Shown here piece by piece: positions 16,961-25,123 of a DNA stretch of 64,000 bases (positions within the stretch are counted from its first letter, which is position 1; each line of letters starts with the position of its first letter). The notes under the pieces were generated by a model. That model was given only the letters and a program-made list of their open reading frames with translations. It had not been told where the DNA came from and searched no databases. Source of the stretch: DASZKW01 sp035552775 (GTDB taxonomy: Bacteria; Actinomycetota; Acidimicrobiia; Acidimicrobiales; Palsa-688); NCBI GenBank assembly GCA_035552775.1, contig DASZKW010000036.1, positions 1-64,000 on the forward strand, in the 5' to 3' direction. The translations under genes were made by a program, and so were the position numbers.

Positions 16961-18322
16961 CTACTCGGCCGCGTCGGCCAACGCCTCCGACAGGGTCGGG
17001 TGCGCCAGGCAGCTCTCGATGATGTCGCTCACCTTCAGGTTGGCGGTGACGGCGACGGCGATGACCGAAATGAGCTCGGCCGCGTGGCGCCCGACGATCG
17101 AACCGCCTAGCACCACACCCGTCGCCGGGTCGGAGATGATCTTCACGAAGCCCTTGAGGTCGTCGTTGATGAGGGCCTTCGCCGCGGCCGCGTAGGGGAC
17201 CTTGGTGACGCGGATCTTGCGCCCGCTGGCGAATGCCTCGGCCTCGGCCAAGCCCACGTCGGCGATCTCGGGCTCTGTGAAGATGGCCGACGCCGCCTTC
17301 TCGTAGTCGATATGGCGGTGCTCGCGGCTGCTCATGCCCATGACGTGCTCGGCGATCTTGCGCCCCTGCATGGCGGCCACCGACGACAGCGGCAGCTTGC
17401 CCGAAACGTCACCGGCTGCGTACACGTGGGCCAGGTTGGACTGGCAGTGGTGGTTGATCGGGATGTAGCCGCTGAGGTCCACGGTGACCCCGGCGCGCTC
17501 GAGGCCGAGCTCGTCGGAGTTGGGAACGGACCCGATGGCGAGCAGGGCGTGAGTACCGGACGCCACCCGCCCGTCGTCGCAACCCACGGCGACGCCGTTA
17601 TCGGTCGCCTTGATGGACTCGGCCCGTGCCCCCTTCAAGAGGCGCACACCCCGATTGAGCAGCTCGTCCTCGAGGGCGGCCGCCACCTCGGGGTCCTTGC
17701 TGGGCAGCACCTGCTGACGGCTGACGATCAATGTGACCTTCGCCCCGAAGGAGGAGAACATATGGACGAACTCCACCCCGGTAACCCCCGAGCCGACCAC
17801 CACGATGTGCTCGGGCATGACCGGCGGGGGGTAGGCCTGGCGGGTGGTGAGCACCCGGACGCCGTCGGGGGATGCGAAGGAAGGTATCCTCGGCCGGCTG
17901 CCGGTGGCGATGAGCACGGCGTCGGCGCTCAGCTCGGTGACACCAGAGTCGGTGTCGACAGCTATGTCGTGTGGCCCGGTCATCCGACCGGACCCGCGGA
18001 TGACCCGGACCCCTTGGCTGGACAGGAGCCGTTCCAGCGACGCCTCGAGGTGATGCTCGATGCCGAGCACCCGCTCCCTCTGCGCCTTGACGTCGAGGGC
18101 AGCGTCGACGTGCTCGAGTCCCATCCCGGCGAGGCGGCGGGTGAACGACATGGCCCCGCCCGTCGCGATCATGGTCTTGGACGGAATGCAGTCCCACAGG
18201 TGGGCGGCCCCGCCGAGGATGTCACGCTCGACGATGGCGACGTCGGCGCCCAGGCGCGCCGCATAGGTGGCGGCGGTGTTTCCCGCCGGCCCTCCGCCGA
18301 TGATGACGAGGCGGGTAGGCAT
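16961..18322 (-). CDS. FAD-dependent NAD(P)H oxidoreductase, LpdA-like, missing one redox cysteine
   Basis: The 453-residue protein has the disulfide-reductase fold: VIIGGGPAGNTAATYAARLG (FAD), VVVGSGVTGVEFVHMFSSFG (NAD(P)H), VYAAGDVSG, and the dimer-domain AHPTLSEAL with His441 and Glu446. The active-site motif reads GGAAHLWDCIPSKT: Cys45 is present but the partner expected at residue 40 is Ala, so the disulfide cannot form. Mycobacterial LpdA (Rv3303c) is a homologue known to lack cysteines and to act as a quinone reductase, which is the likeliest role. Its ATG shares a base with the mutase stop (TGATG). Confidence 0.87.
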   Translation of the reverse strand: MPTRLVIIGGGPAGNTAATYAARLGADVAIVERDILGGAAHLWDCIPSKTMIATGGAMSFTRRLAGMGLEHVDAALDVKAQRERVLGIEHHLEASLERLLSSQGVRVIRGSGRMTGPHDIAVDTDSGVTELSADAVLIATGSRPRIPSFASPDGVRVLTTRQAYPPPVMPEHIVVVGSGVTGVEFVHMFSSFGAKVTLIVSRQQVLPSKDPEVAAALEDELLNRGVRLLKGARAESIKATDNGVAVGCDDGRVASGTHALLAIGSVPNSDELGLERAGVTVDLSGYIPINHHCQSNLAHVYAAGDVSGKLPLSSVAAMQGRKIAEHVMGMSSREHRHIDYEKAASAIFTEPEIADVGLAEAEAFASGRKIRVTKVPYAAAAKALINDDLKGFVKIISDPATGVVLGGSIVGRHAAELISVIAVAVTANLKVSDIIESCLAHPTLSEALADAAE

Positions 18323-19905
18323 CAGCGGCTTGGTTCGTAGACCCCGAAGACGCCCCGCAGCACGTCGCTCACCTCGCCGAGGGTGGCCCTGCGGTACAAG
18401 GCCACCTTCATTGCGGGCAGCATGTTCTTTGTGCCTCGGGCCGCGGCCCCGACGTCGGACAGAGCCGCGGTGACCGCGCCTTGGTCGCGCACCGCCCTGG
18501 TCGTCTGCAGCCGCTCCACCTGCTGGGCGCGAAGCTCGGGGTCGATCGGGAAGGCCTCGGTGGTCTCGGGGCGATCTGACACGAAGGCGTTCACCCCCAC
18601 GACGATCCTGTCGTTGCCGTCAACGCCTTTGGCGAACCGGAAGGCGGCCTGCTCGATCTGGTCTTGCATGTAACCCGCCTCGATGGCCGCGACCGCGCCC
18701 CCCATCGCGTCGATCTGGTCCAGGTACTCCCACGCCCCGGCTTCCACGGCGTCGGTCAGGGACTCGACGAAGTACGAACCGCCCAACGGATCGGCCGTGT
18801 CAGCGACGCCCGACTCGTTGGCGATGATCTGCTGGGTGCGAAGCGCGATGTGGGCAGCCCTCTCGGTCGGCAGTCCCACGGCCTCGTCGAAGCCGTTGGC
18901 GTGAAGGCTCTGGGTACCTCCGAGCACGGCGGCGAGGGATTGCAGGGTGACACGGACAATGTTGTTCTCGGGCTGCTGGGCGGTGAGGGTCGAACCGCCG
19001 GTCTGGGTGTGGAAACGCATGAGCTTGGACTTGTCGCCGGTGGCGCCGAAGCGTTTCGTCATGATCCAGGCCCACATACGCCGGGCGGCCCGGTACTTGG
19101 CCACCTCCTCGAACAGATTGTTGTGGGCGTTCCAGAAAAAGCTCAAGCGGGGCGCGAACTCCTCCACCGCCAAACCCGCCTCCAACGCGGCGCTGACGTA
19201 TGCGATCCCGTTGGCCAGGGTGAAGGCCAGCTCTTGAACCGCCGTGGAGCCCGCCTCACGTATGTGATAGCCGGATACCGAGATGATGTTCCACGAGGGC
19301 AGGTGGGTCTTGCAGTAGGCGAAGACGTCGGTGACCAGGCGCATCGAGGGGCGAGGCGGGTAGATGTATGTGCCCCGGGCCACGTACTCCTTCAAGATGT
19401 CGTTCTGGATGGTCCCGCCGAGGCTGGCAGCAGGGATGCCCTGCTCCTCGGCCACCAGTTGGTACAGGAGCAGGAGGATTGCCGCCGTGGCGTTGATGGT
19501 CATCGACGTGGTCACCCGGTCGAGCGGCAGATCGCGTAGCAGCAGGCGCATGTCGTCGATCGAGTCGATGGCCACGCCCACCTTGCCCACCTCGTCGATG
19601 GCGCGGGGATGGTCGGAGTCGTAGCCCATCTGGGTGGGCAGGTCGAACGCGCACGACAGCCCCGTGGCTCCGCCGGCGCGCAGCACCCGCCACCGCTCGT
19701 TGGTGGCTTCGGCCGTACCGAAACCGGAGTACTGCCGCATCGTCCAGGGACGGCCCCTGTACATCGATGGGTAGATCCCGCGCGTGTAAGGGTAGCTGCC
19801 GGGGTCCCCCAGGTCTGCCTCCGGGTCCCATTCCGCCAGGTCAGCGGCGCGGTAGACGGGACGGACCTCGATACCCGAATCAGTACGCCGCTCGTCTGTG
19901 GCCAT
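18322..19905 (-). CDS. Methylmalonyl-CoA mutase-family large subunit without B12-binding domain
   Basis: The 527-residue catalytic barrel has IYPSMYRGRPWTMRQYSGFGTAEATN, CAFDLPTQMGYDSD, TYIYPPRPSMRLVTD and RFHTQTGGSTLTAQQPENNIVR. Tyr59 and Arg189 align with the residues that in methylmalonyl-CoA mutase contact the substrate carboxylate, where isobutyryl-CoA mutase has Phe and Gln, so methylmalonyl-CoA is the favoured substrate. The cobalamin-binding domain is absent and must be a separate protein, which is not in the window. ATG 19905 is set by the -10 element; 114 further upstream codons are antisense to the next gene. Confidence 0.92.
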   Translation of the reverse strand: MATDERRTDSGIEVRPVYRAADLAEWDPEADLGDPGSYPYTRGIYPSMYRGRPWTMRQYSGFGTAEATNERWRVLRAGGATGLSCAFDLPTQMGYDSDHPRAIDEVGKVGVAIDSIDDMRLLLRDLPLDRVTTSMTINATAAILLLLYQLVAEEQGIPAASLGGTIQNDILKEYVARGTYIYPPRPSMRLVTDVFAYCKTHLPSWNIISVSGYHIREAGSTAVQELAFTLANGIAYVSAALEAGLAVEEFAPRLSFFWNAHNNLFEEVAKYRAARRMWAWIMTKRFGATGDKSKLMRFHTQTGGSTLTAQQPENNIVRVTLQSLAAVLGGTQSLHANGFDEAVGLPTERAAHIALRTQQIIANESGVADTADPLGGSYFVESLTDAVEAGAWEYLDQIDAMGGAVAAIEAGYMQDQIEQAAFRFAKGVDGNDRIVVGVNAFVSDRPETTEAFPIDPELRAQQVERLQTTRAVRDQGAVTAALSDVGAAARGTKNMLPAMKVALYRRATLGEVSDVLRGVFGVYEPSR

Positions 19906-19910
19906 GGCTC

Positions 19911-20846
19911 TCACACTACGGCGGTACCGGTTGGCGGTCGGGAGGAGCGCGACTCGCGTTCGGCCACCGCTCCCCACACCGCGGCCCGTAGGCGCTCGGG
20001 GCTGGTCTTGTCGGTAAAACCGAGGAGCTGCCAGCCGGCGGCGGCCACGTCCGCCGCCCGGTCGGAGTCCGCGTCGAACGGTCTGCGCTGCCCGTGCCAG
20101 CGGTACCCGTTCCACTCGATGGCGATTTGCAACTCGACGATGGCCCGGTCCACCCGGTAGGTCCCATTCGCCGTCCGGATCCGGTACTGGCGGACCGCCG
20201 GCGGCAGGCCGAGGCGGTCGTAAAGAGCGTCCATGCGCTTCTCCCAATCGCTGTCGGGGGCCCGGTAGCCGGGGAGCCGGTCGGCGAGCAGCCGGCGCAG
20301 CGCCGGCGCACCCGGCGACCCCACGCGTGTGGCCGCCAGGTCACGCAGGCGTTCGAGGCTGAGGAGGCGCCGGCGGAGCAGGTCATCAGCGCACGCCTCC
20401 AGCACCGCCTGGTCAACGGTGCCGGCCAGGTCGGCAACGGTGCACTCCGGTCGGGTCACGGGGATCCCGTCCCACTCCGTGCGCTGCCAGTTGGCCAGCT
20501 CGCGGCGGTGGACCTGGACGCCGGCCAGGCGCGCCTGGGCGCAGGACGTGACATGGATGGTGCCCTTGGCCCTCGCCAGGATGGTCGGACACCACAGCGC
20601 CCCCGCGGTCACGTGGGACGCCACGGCCACGGGCGGGGCCACCAACACGGCGGCGAGCACCTCGCGCTCCCATGTCGCCGGCGCCCCGGCCAGGCGGTAG
20701 ACGCCCCGCCGGATGCCCACCAACTGGAAACGGCGCTGCCTGACCACGACATCGTTCTTTGACAGGCCGGCGGCGGCGATCTGTGCGGTCGTGACCAACC
20801 CGAGCTGGCGGGAGCCGATGCGGTAGATGCGTTCGTCAGGACCCAT
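19911..20846 (-). CDS. AbiEi-type winged-helix plus DUF559 endonuclease-like protein, copy 1
   Basis: The 311-residue protein has an N-terminal helix-turn-helix of the AbiEi antitoxin type (LVTTAQIAAAGLSKNDVVVRQRRF, then RRGVYRLAG), a middle AbiEi_4-like region, and a C-terminal DUF559 (Vsr-like) domain with YRVDRAI, LQIAIEWNGYRWHG, FDADSDRAADVAAAGW and LLGFT. The D...E-x-NG layout resembles PD-(D/E)xK nucleases. A close paralogue lies at 41053-42006. No AbiEii toxin gene is adjacent. ATG 20846 has CATCAT six bases upstream, and an inverted repeat begins 44 bp upstream. Function unknown; autoregulation is plausible. Confidence 0.84.
   Translation of the reverse strand: MGPDERIYRIGSRQLGLVTTAQIAAAGLSKNDVVVRQRRFQLVGIRRGVYRLAGAPATWEREVLAAVLVAPPVAVASHVTAGALWCPTILARAKGTIHVTSCAQARLAGVQVHRRELANWQRTEWDGIPVTRPECTVADLAGTVDQAVLEACADDLLRRRLLSLERLRDLAATRVGSPGAPALRRLLADRLPGYRAPDSDWEKRMDALYDRLGLPPAVRQYRIRTANGTYRVDRAIVELQIAIEWNGYRWHGQRRPFDADSDRAADVAAAGWQLLGFTDKTSPERLRAAVWGAVAERESRSSRPPTGTAVV
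19913..19918 (-). promoter_or_regulatory. -10 element TAGTGT for leaderless mutase operon
   Basis: On the minus strand TAGTGT is followed by seven bases (GAGAGCC) and the mutase ATG at 19905. It lies over the stop of the upstream AbiEi/DUF559 gene. Confidence 0.5.
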
Positions 20847-20981
20847 GCCGCCATGATGCTTCCAAGGTGTGTCAGCCAATCTCGTACGCCATTGTGCAGT
20901 TGGGTGTCGTATAGACAACCTTCTGCACAATGACGCCAAGGCCACCCAGCCGTTACCGCCGGGCCGCCTCACCGCCCAGGG
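20847..20981. promoter_or_regulatory. Control region of AbiEi/DUF559 copy 1, with a 10-bp perfect inverted repeat
   Basis: CATTGTGCAG at 20890-20899 is matched by CTGCACAATG at 20923-20932, with 23 bp between the arms. The near arm starts 44 bp upstream of the start codon. CATCAT at 20853-20858 (minus strand) is a candidate -10 six bases from the ATG. AbiEi proteins are known to bind inverted repeats in their own promoters. Confidence 0.55.
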
Positions 20982-21542
20982 TCAGCTGGACAGGGGCCCT
21001 GACGCGCGTACGTAGGGCGTCAGGCTCGACGCCGGGAAGTCGACGGTGAGCGCACCCGAGCGGGCGGCGAAGGTGACCTCCAGGTCGCCAGGACCCACCG
21101 CCCAGGCAGAGAAAGCGGCCGGCGTCGGCGGCGCTGCTGCCCGGGCCGCGGCAGGGCTGGCCCCGCCGGCGACCAGCTGGGTCACCGCCGCCGCCGACAG
21201 GGCGTTGAGGTAGCCGCCCTGCAAGACATCACCGAGGGCGAGGCGCGCTCCGGTGGCGGGGTCGAGGTTGTCGGTGGTCACCGTTCCTCCGCAGGTGACG
21301 CGGAACGAGGCCACCCTGGCGTCGGCCCGCACCACCCGGACCGGGCACCCCGGGTGAGCTGACCGGACACGGGCGAGCAACTGAGCATCGGCGGCGGGGA
21401 CAGTCGCCGGCGCGGACTGCGCCGGGGATGCCGGCGACGAAGCTGGGGCGTTGAGGACGGGGTTGTCGTTGGCACCTCCGCCGCCCCCGCAACCGGCGAG
21501 GAGGACCACACCGGACGTGACCAGGATCCAGGCTGGCTTCAC
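20982..21542 (-). CDS. Putative lipoprotein, DUF3298/RsiV-like C-terminal region
   Basis: The 186-residue protein has a lipoprotein signal peptide (SGVVLLAGC, cysteine at about residue 18), then a Pro/Ala/Ser linker. The C-terminal half (LDPATGARLALGDVLQGGYLNAL through AFSAWAVGPGDLEVTF) resembles the DUF3298/RsiV pattern of extracytoplasmic domains, as a tentative match. It starts at GTG 21542, 6 bp after the stop of the rhodanese-MoeB gene on the same strand. Likely anchored on the outer face of the cytoplasmic membrane; no function is assigned. Confidence 0.75.
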   Translation of the reverse strand: MKPAWILVTSGVVLLAGCGGGGGANDNPVLNAPASSPASPAQSAPATVPAADAQLLARVRSAHPGCPVRVVRADARVASFRVTCGGTVTTDNLDPATGARLALGDVLQGGYLNALSAAAVTQLVAGGASPAAARAAAPPTPAAFSAWAVGPGDLEVTFAARSGALTVDFPASSLTPYVRASGPLSS

Positions 21543-21548
21543 TTTCCC

Positions 21549-22733
21549 CTACGCCGCTGCAGGCGCGACGGGATGGGGCATGCACAAGTCGTCGTACTCG
21601 GCGATGACGAGTTGCTCTTTCGGGATCGAGCACGCCGCGCACTGCGGGTCGCGCGAGACCCTGAACGTGCGGAAGCTCTCCTCCAGGGCGTCGTAGGCCA
21701 ACAGGCGCCCCACCAGCGGTTCGCCGATTCCGAGCAGAACCTTGATGGCCTCCATGGCCTGGATGCTGCCGATGATCCCGGGGAGCACCCCGAGCACGCC
21801 GGCCTCCGAGCACGACGGGGCCAGCTCGGCGGGCGGAGGTTCGGGCACCTGGCACCGGTAGCACGGACCCACATGGGGCAGATACACGCTGGCCTGGCCC
21901 TCGAAGCGGAATATCGACCCGTGGACGACGGGGATGTCGAGCTTCAAGGAGGCGTCGTTGACCAGGTAGCGGGTCGGGAAGTTGTCGGTGCCGTCGATGA
22001 TCAGGTCGTAGCCCTCGAAGATGGCGAGCACGTTGTCGGCCCCGAGACGCACGTCGTAGGTGACCACGTCGACGTCTGGGTTGATGGCGGTCAGGGTCTT
22101 CTTGGCCGAATCGACCTTGCGTTCCCCGATCCGGTCGGTGTTGTGGAGGATCTGTCGTTGCAGGTTGGACTCGTCGACCACGTCCATGTCGATGATCCCG
22201 AGCGTCCCCACCCCGGCCGCGGCCAGGTACATGGCGGCTGGGGAGCCGAGCCCGCCGGCCCCGAGCAGGAGGACCTTGGAATCCAGCAGCTTGGCCTGGC
22301 CGGCCACGTCGACCTCGGGTAGCAGCAGGTGGCGCTGGTAGCGGTTGCGCTGCTCGGCGGTGAGCGACGCCGGCGCCTTCCACGCCCGCCCCTCGTCCTT
22401 CCACCGGTTGAAACCGCCGGCCATCGACACCACGTCGCTGTAGCCGAGCTGGCCGAGCGTCTCAGCCGCGAACGCCGAGCGCGTCCCGCCGGCGCAGTAC
22501 ACGACTATGTGGGCGTCGCGGTCGGTGATGCGGCCCTCCACCTGGCTCTCCAGGTGTCCCCTCGGTATGTGGACAGCGCCGGGCAGGGCGCCCTGCTCGT
22601 ATTCGTCAGGTTCGCGGACATCGAGCACCACTGCGCGGGGGGCGGCAACCTGTTCGGCAGCCTCGGCGGTGTCGACCTCGCGAATGCGGGCCTTGGTGTC
22701 ACGCAAGAGGTCACGAAAGCTCGGCATGGTCAA
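21549..22733 (-). CDS. moeZ: Rhodanese-MoeB/ThiF fusion: sulfur-carrier adenylyltransferase/sulfurtransferase
   Basis: The 394-residue protein joins a rhodanese domain (about residues 20-115, Cys80 in VVYCAGGTRSAF) to a C-terminal ThiF/MoeB E1-like domain (RYQRHLLLPEVDVAGQ, LLLGAGGLGSPAAMYLAAAG, IIDMDVVDESNLQRQ, zinc CYRC and CAAC pairs). It would adenylate and thiolate the C-terminus of MoaD/ThiS-type carriers for molybdopterin, thiamine or cysteine. The domain order is the reverse of the usual MoeZ, where rhodanese is C-terminal. TTG 22733 is favoured by AAGGAGG six bases upstream; ATG 22727 is the alternative. Confidence 0.9.
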   Translation of the reverse strand: MTMPSFRDLLRDTKARIREVDTAEAAEQVAAPRAVVLDVREPDEYEQGALPGAVHIPRGHLESQVEGRITDRDAHIVVYCAGGTRSAFAAETLGQLGYSDVVSMAGGFNRWKDEGRAWKAPASLTAEQRNRYQRHLLLPEVDVAGQAKLLDSKVLLLGAGGLGSPAAMYLAAAGVGTLGIIDMDVVDESNLQRQILHNTDRIGERKVDSAKKTLTAINPDVDVVTYDVRLGADNVLAIFEGYDLIIDGTDNFPTRYLVNDASLKLDIPVVHGSIFRFEGQASVYLPHVGPCYRCQVPEPPPAELAPSCSEAGVLGVLPGIIGSIQAMEAIKVLLGIGEPLVGRLLAYDALEESFRTFRVSRDPQCAACSIPKEQLVIAEYDDLCMPHPVAPAAA

Positions 22734-22796
22734 AGTTTACCTCCTTGGTCGCCATTTGCGCCGGCCGACACGGGCGTGGGAGGGCAGGGACACAGG

Positions 22797-22802
22797 TACC
22801 GT
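22797..22802 (+). promoter_or_regulatory. -10 element TACCGT for leaderless nitroreductase gene
   Basis: TACCGT is followed by six bases and the GTG at 22809. It fixes the start, since the open frame continues far upstream antisense to the MoeB fusion. Confidence 0.5.
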
Positions 22803-22808
22803 GCCGCC

Positions 22809-23393
22809 GTGCAGCTAGACGATGCCATCCGGGCCCGGCGCATGTGCCGTGACTTCTCCGACCGGCCCGTGGCGCCCGAAATCCTCGACCGCCTCCTCGA
22901 CCGGGCCCGGCGGGCCCCATCGGCCGGCCACACCCAGGGCTGGGCCTTCGTGGTCCTCGAAGGCGACGACACCGAGGTGTTCTGGGTCCATGGCTCCGAC
23001 CGGCCCCGGGTCCCTCCCGGGGTGCGGCGCGCACCCGCACTGGTCGTGCCCTTCGTCAGCCGGGCTGCGTACCTGTCGCGATACGCCGAGGTTGACAAGT
23101 CCGGGAGCGCCGTCGTCGAGGCGTGGGGGGTGCCGTACTGGGTGGTGGACGGGGCGTTCTCCACCATGCTGCTGTTGTTGGGGGCGGTGGAAGAGGGCCT
23201 CGGTGCCCTGTTCTTCGCCCTACGCCGCGACCCGGTCCACCTGCTCGACGCCCTCGGCGTCCCCGGGGACTGGGCTCCACTGGGGGCGGTGGCGCTCGGC
23301 TGGCCGGCGCCGGGATGGCGCGGCGCCGCTCCCGGCTCGGCGGCTCGGGGCCGGCGCAGCCTGGACGAGGTGGTGCACCGGGGGGGCTGGTAG
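22809..23393 (+). CDS. Nitroreductase-family flavoprotein
   Basis: The 194-residue protein opens LDDAIRARRMCRDFSDRPVAPEILDRLL and has APSAGHTQGWAFVVLE, the FMN-binding N-terminal pattern of the nitroreductase fold. Later come GAFSTMLLLLGAVEEGLGALFFA and APLGAVALGWPAP, matching the dimer-interface half. It should bind FMN and reduce nitro, quinone or similar electrophiles with NAD(P)H. The substrate is unknown. It is divergent from the rhodanese-MoeB gene and followed by a GC-rich tandem repeat. Confidence 0.85.
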   Translation: MQLDDAIRARRMCRDFSDRPVAPEILDRLLDRARRAPSAGHTQGWAFVVLEGDDTEVFWVHGSDRPRVPPGVRRAPALVVPFVSRAAYLSRYAEVDKSGSAVVEAWGVPYWVVDGAFSTMLLLLGAVEEGLGALFFALRRDPVHLLDALGVPGDWAPLGAVALGWPAPGWRGAAPGSAARGRRSLDEVVHRGGW

Positions 23394-23422
23394 CCGCTTC
23401 GTCCCCTCGGGGTGAACGCCCG

Positions 23423-23470
23423 GGCCGCCCCTTGCGCCGGCCGCCCCTTGCGCCGGCCGCCCCTTGCGCG
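23423..23470. repeat. Three tandem copies of a 16-bp GC-rich unit
   Basis: GGCCGCCCCTTGCGCC is repeated at 23423-23438, 23439-23454 and 23455-23470 (last base differs), directly downstream of the nitroreductase stop. It is not an inverted repeat and has no T-run, so it is not an ordinary terminator. Confidence 0.9.
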
Positions 23471-23479
23471 CCCGATGCC

Positions 23480-23531
23480 TAGCTAGTAGTTTACATGTTG
23501 TTCCATATCTTCTTGCTCCTAGGAGGCATCC
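23480..23531 (+). promoter_or_regulatory. AT-rich leader with strong Shine-Dalgarno AGGAGG
   Basis: This is one of the few AT-rich stretches in the window. TAGTTT at 23487-23492 is a candidate -10, and AGGAGG at 23521-23526 lies five bases before the GTG at 23532. Unlike most neighbours this gene would have a leader of about 30 nt. Confidence 0.5.
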
Positions 23532-24149
23532 GTGCGACCCCTGCTCACCTTCACCTCCGACTCGTTGACCATCCGGCCCTGGCCCGACGACGTGATCGAC
23601 CAACTCGGCTTCGATCCCCGGTCGGGCTACGTCGAGCACTTCTGGTTGGGCCTGCTCGGACCTTCCACCACCTGGCTTATGCGTCGCCTGGTCGCCGGCT
23701 TCGACGCGGAGCCCGACGGCTTCGAGCTGCCGCTCGGCGAGACGGCCCGCTGGCTGGGACTCGGGGACCGGGGTGGGCGCAACTCGCCGTTCCTGCGCGC
23801 CGTCAACCGCACCATCCAGTTCGACCTGGCCCAGGCCTCGGGGGCCGCCGAGCTGTCCGTGCGCCGGCGCCTGCCTCCCCTGAACCTCCGGCAGGTGTCG
23901 CGCCTCTCCCCCGCCCAACGCGACGCCCATGAGCGCTGGCAGCAGGACCAGCTCCGCACCCCGAGCGGGGAGCAGCAGCGCCGGCGGGGCCGCCAGCTGG
24001 CACTCAGCCTGTTGGAGCTGGGGGAAGATTTCGACGCCACCGAGCGCCAACTCCTCCACTGGCGATACCACCCCACCCTGGCCCGGGAGGCGGTGACGTG
24101 GGCGTGGGAGCAGCACCGCAGCGCCCTCGCCGCCGCTGCGGCCAGCTGA
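23532..24149 (+). CDS. Conserved hypothetical protein
   Basis: This 205-residue soluble protein has no signal peptide or membrane segment. Visible parts are an N-terminal DSLTIRPWPDDVIDQLGFDPRSGYVEHFWLG (cut here at family-like blocks), a central FLRAVNRTIQFDLAQ and an Arg-rich LSVRRRLPPLNLRQVSRL, ending in a helical segment. The pattern suggests a compact helical, possibly nucleic-acid-binding protein, but I cannot name a family. The strong Shine-Dalgarno sequence suggests higher expression than its neighbours. It is followed 24 bp later by a hydrolase with its own promoter. Confidence 0.75.
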   Translation: MRPLLTFTSDSLTIRPWPDDVIDQLGFDPRSGYVEHFWLGLLGPSTTWLMRRLVAGFDAEPDGFELPLGETARWLGLGDRGGRNSPFLRAVNRTIQFDLAQASGAAELSVRRRLPPLNLRQVSRLSPAQRDAHERWQQDQLRTPSGEQQRRRGRQLALSLLELGEDFDATERQLLHWRYHPTLAREAVTWAWEQHRSALAAAAAS

Positions 24150-24160
24150 GCATCCCGTCC

Positions 24161-24166
24161 TACCAT
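24161..24166 (+). promoter_or_regulatory. -10 element TACCAT for leaderless hydrolase gene
   Basis: TACCAT is followed by seven bases and the GTG at 24174. No Shine-Dalgarno sequence is present. Confidence 0.5.
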
Positions 24167-24173
24167 TGCGGGC

Positions 24174-25052
24174 GTGTCGACCTCGACCGACGAAGACACC
24201 CGGGGGGGCCCGCCCCTCCCCCCGGGGCGGTACGTGGGCCTGAAGGGCCGCGGCAGCGCCTGGGTGTGGGAGGCAGCCGGACCGGTCAGCGCACCGACGT
24301 TGCTGCTCCTCCACGGCTGGATGGCCACCGCCGCCCTCAACTGGTACCCCGCCCTGCCCGCCCTCGGCGAACGCTACCGGGTGGTGGCCATGGATATGCG
24401 GGGCCACGGCCGGGGCGTGCAGAGCCGGCGCCCGTTCCGCCTCGAGGACTGCGCGGACGACGCCGCCGCCTTGTGCCGCCAGCTCGACCTGCCGCCGGTG
24501 ATCGCCGTCGGTTACTCGATGGGCGGCCCCGTCGCCCAGCTCCTGTGGCAACGCCAGCCCGGCAGCGTGGCCGGCCTGGTCCTGTGCGCCACCGCCGGGC
24601 TGTTCACGTCGCCGTCGCGCCTCAGCACCGCCGTGCAGGTGTTCGGGCGCAGCCTGGCCCTCGGCGTCGGCGCATTGCCCCGGGGCGCCCAGCAGGAGTT
24701 GGCCCGCATGGCCCTCCCTGATCGCATGGAGGCGACCCCGATGGCGGCGTGGGCGTCGGTCGAGCGCCGACCGAGCGACCTCGGCGCCCTGATCGGCGCC
24801 GGCGTGGCCCTCAGGGGCTGGAACGGCGAGCATTGGTTGCGGACCATCGACGTGCCCGTCGCCGTCGTGACAACCACCGGGGACCGTGTCGTCGCCCCCT
24901 GGCGCCAGCGGCTCATGGCGGCGGCGATACCCGGCGCCCGGGTGTTCTCGGTCGCCGCCGACCATGGGGCGTGCATAGACAGATCCGACCTGTTCGTACC
25001 CGCCCTGGTCGACGCCTGCGACTACGTGGCAGCAGAAGCCGAGTGTTACTGA
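24174..25052 (+). CDS. Alpha/beta-hydrolase
   Basis: The 292-residue protein has LLLLHGWMATAALNW (oxyanion loop), VVAMDMRGHGRG, the nucleophile elbow GYSMGGPVAQLLW with Ser115, and a C-terminal AADHGACID supplying the catalytic His. It is a single-domain esterase/lipase-type hydrolase. The substrate cannot be deduced. GTG 24174 is set by the -10 element. A strong promoter for leuC follows about 60 bp after its stop. Confidence 0.85.
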   Translation: MSTSTDEDTRGGPPLPPGRYVGLKGRGSAWVWEAAGPVSAPTLLLLHGWMATAALNWYPALPALGERYRVVAMDMRGHGRGVQSRRPFRLEDCADDAAALCRQLDLPPVIAVGYSMGGPVAQLLWQRQPGSVAGLVLCATAGLFTSPSRLSTAVQVFGRSLALGVGALPRGAQQELARMALPDRMEATPMAAWASVERRPSDLGALIGAGVALRGWNGEHWLRTIDVPVAVVTTTGDRVVAPWRQRLMAAAIPGARVFSVAADHGACIDRSDLFVPALVDACDYVAAEAECY

Positions 25053-25110
25053 CCTATCGCTGACTTGCGAGCTTGACCATTATCCGCATGCCAGTACCGG
25101 TCGCCACGCA

Positions 25111-25116
25111 TATTGT
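25111..25116 (+). promoter_or_regulatory. -10 element TATTGT for leaderless leuC-leuD
   Basis: TATTGT is followed by seven bases and ATG 25124. This supports 25124 as the leuC start over an in-frame TTG at 25073. No attenuator or leader peptide fits in the 71-bp gap. Confidence 0.55.
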
Positions 25117-25123
25117 GAAACGG

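Noticed and set aside
20890..20932. Inverted repeat read as a terminator for the upstream lipoprotein gene
   Set aside because: The 23-base loop is too long and there is no T-run; an operator fits better.
23220..24965. A 581-codon open frame on the minus strand
   Set aside because: It is antisense to three well-supported plus-strand genes, has low-complexity His/Gly/Arg content and no domain; open antisense frames are expected at this GC content.
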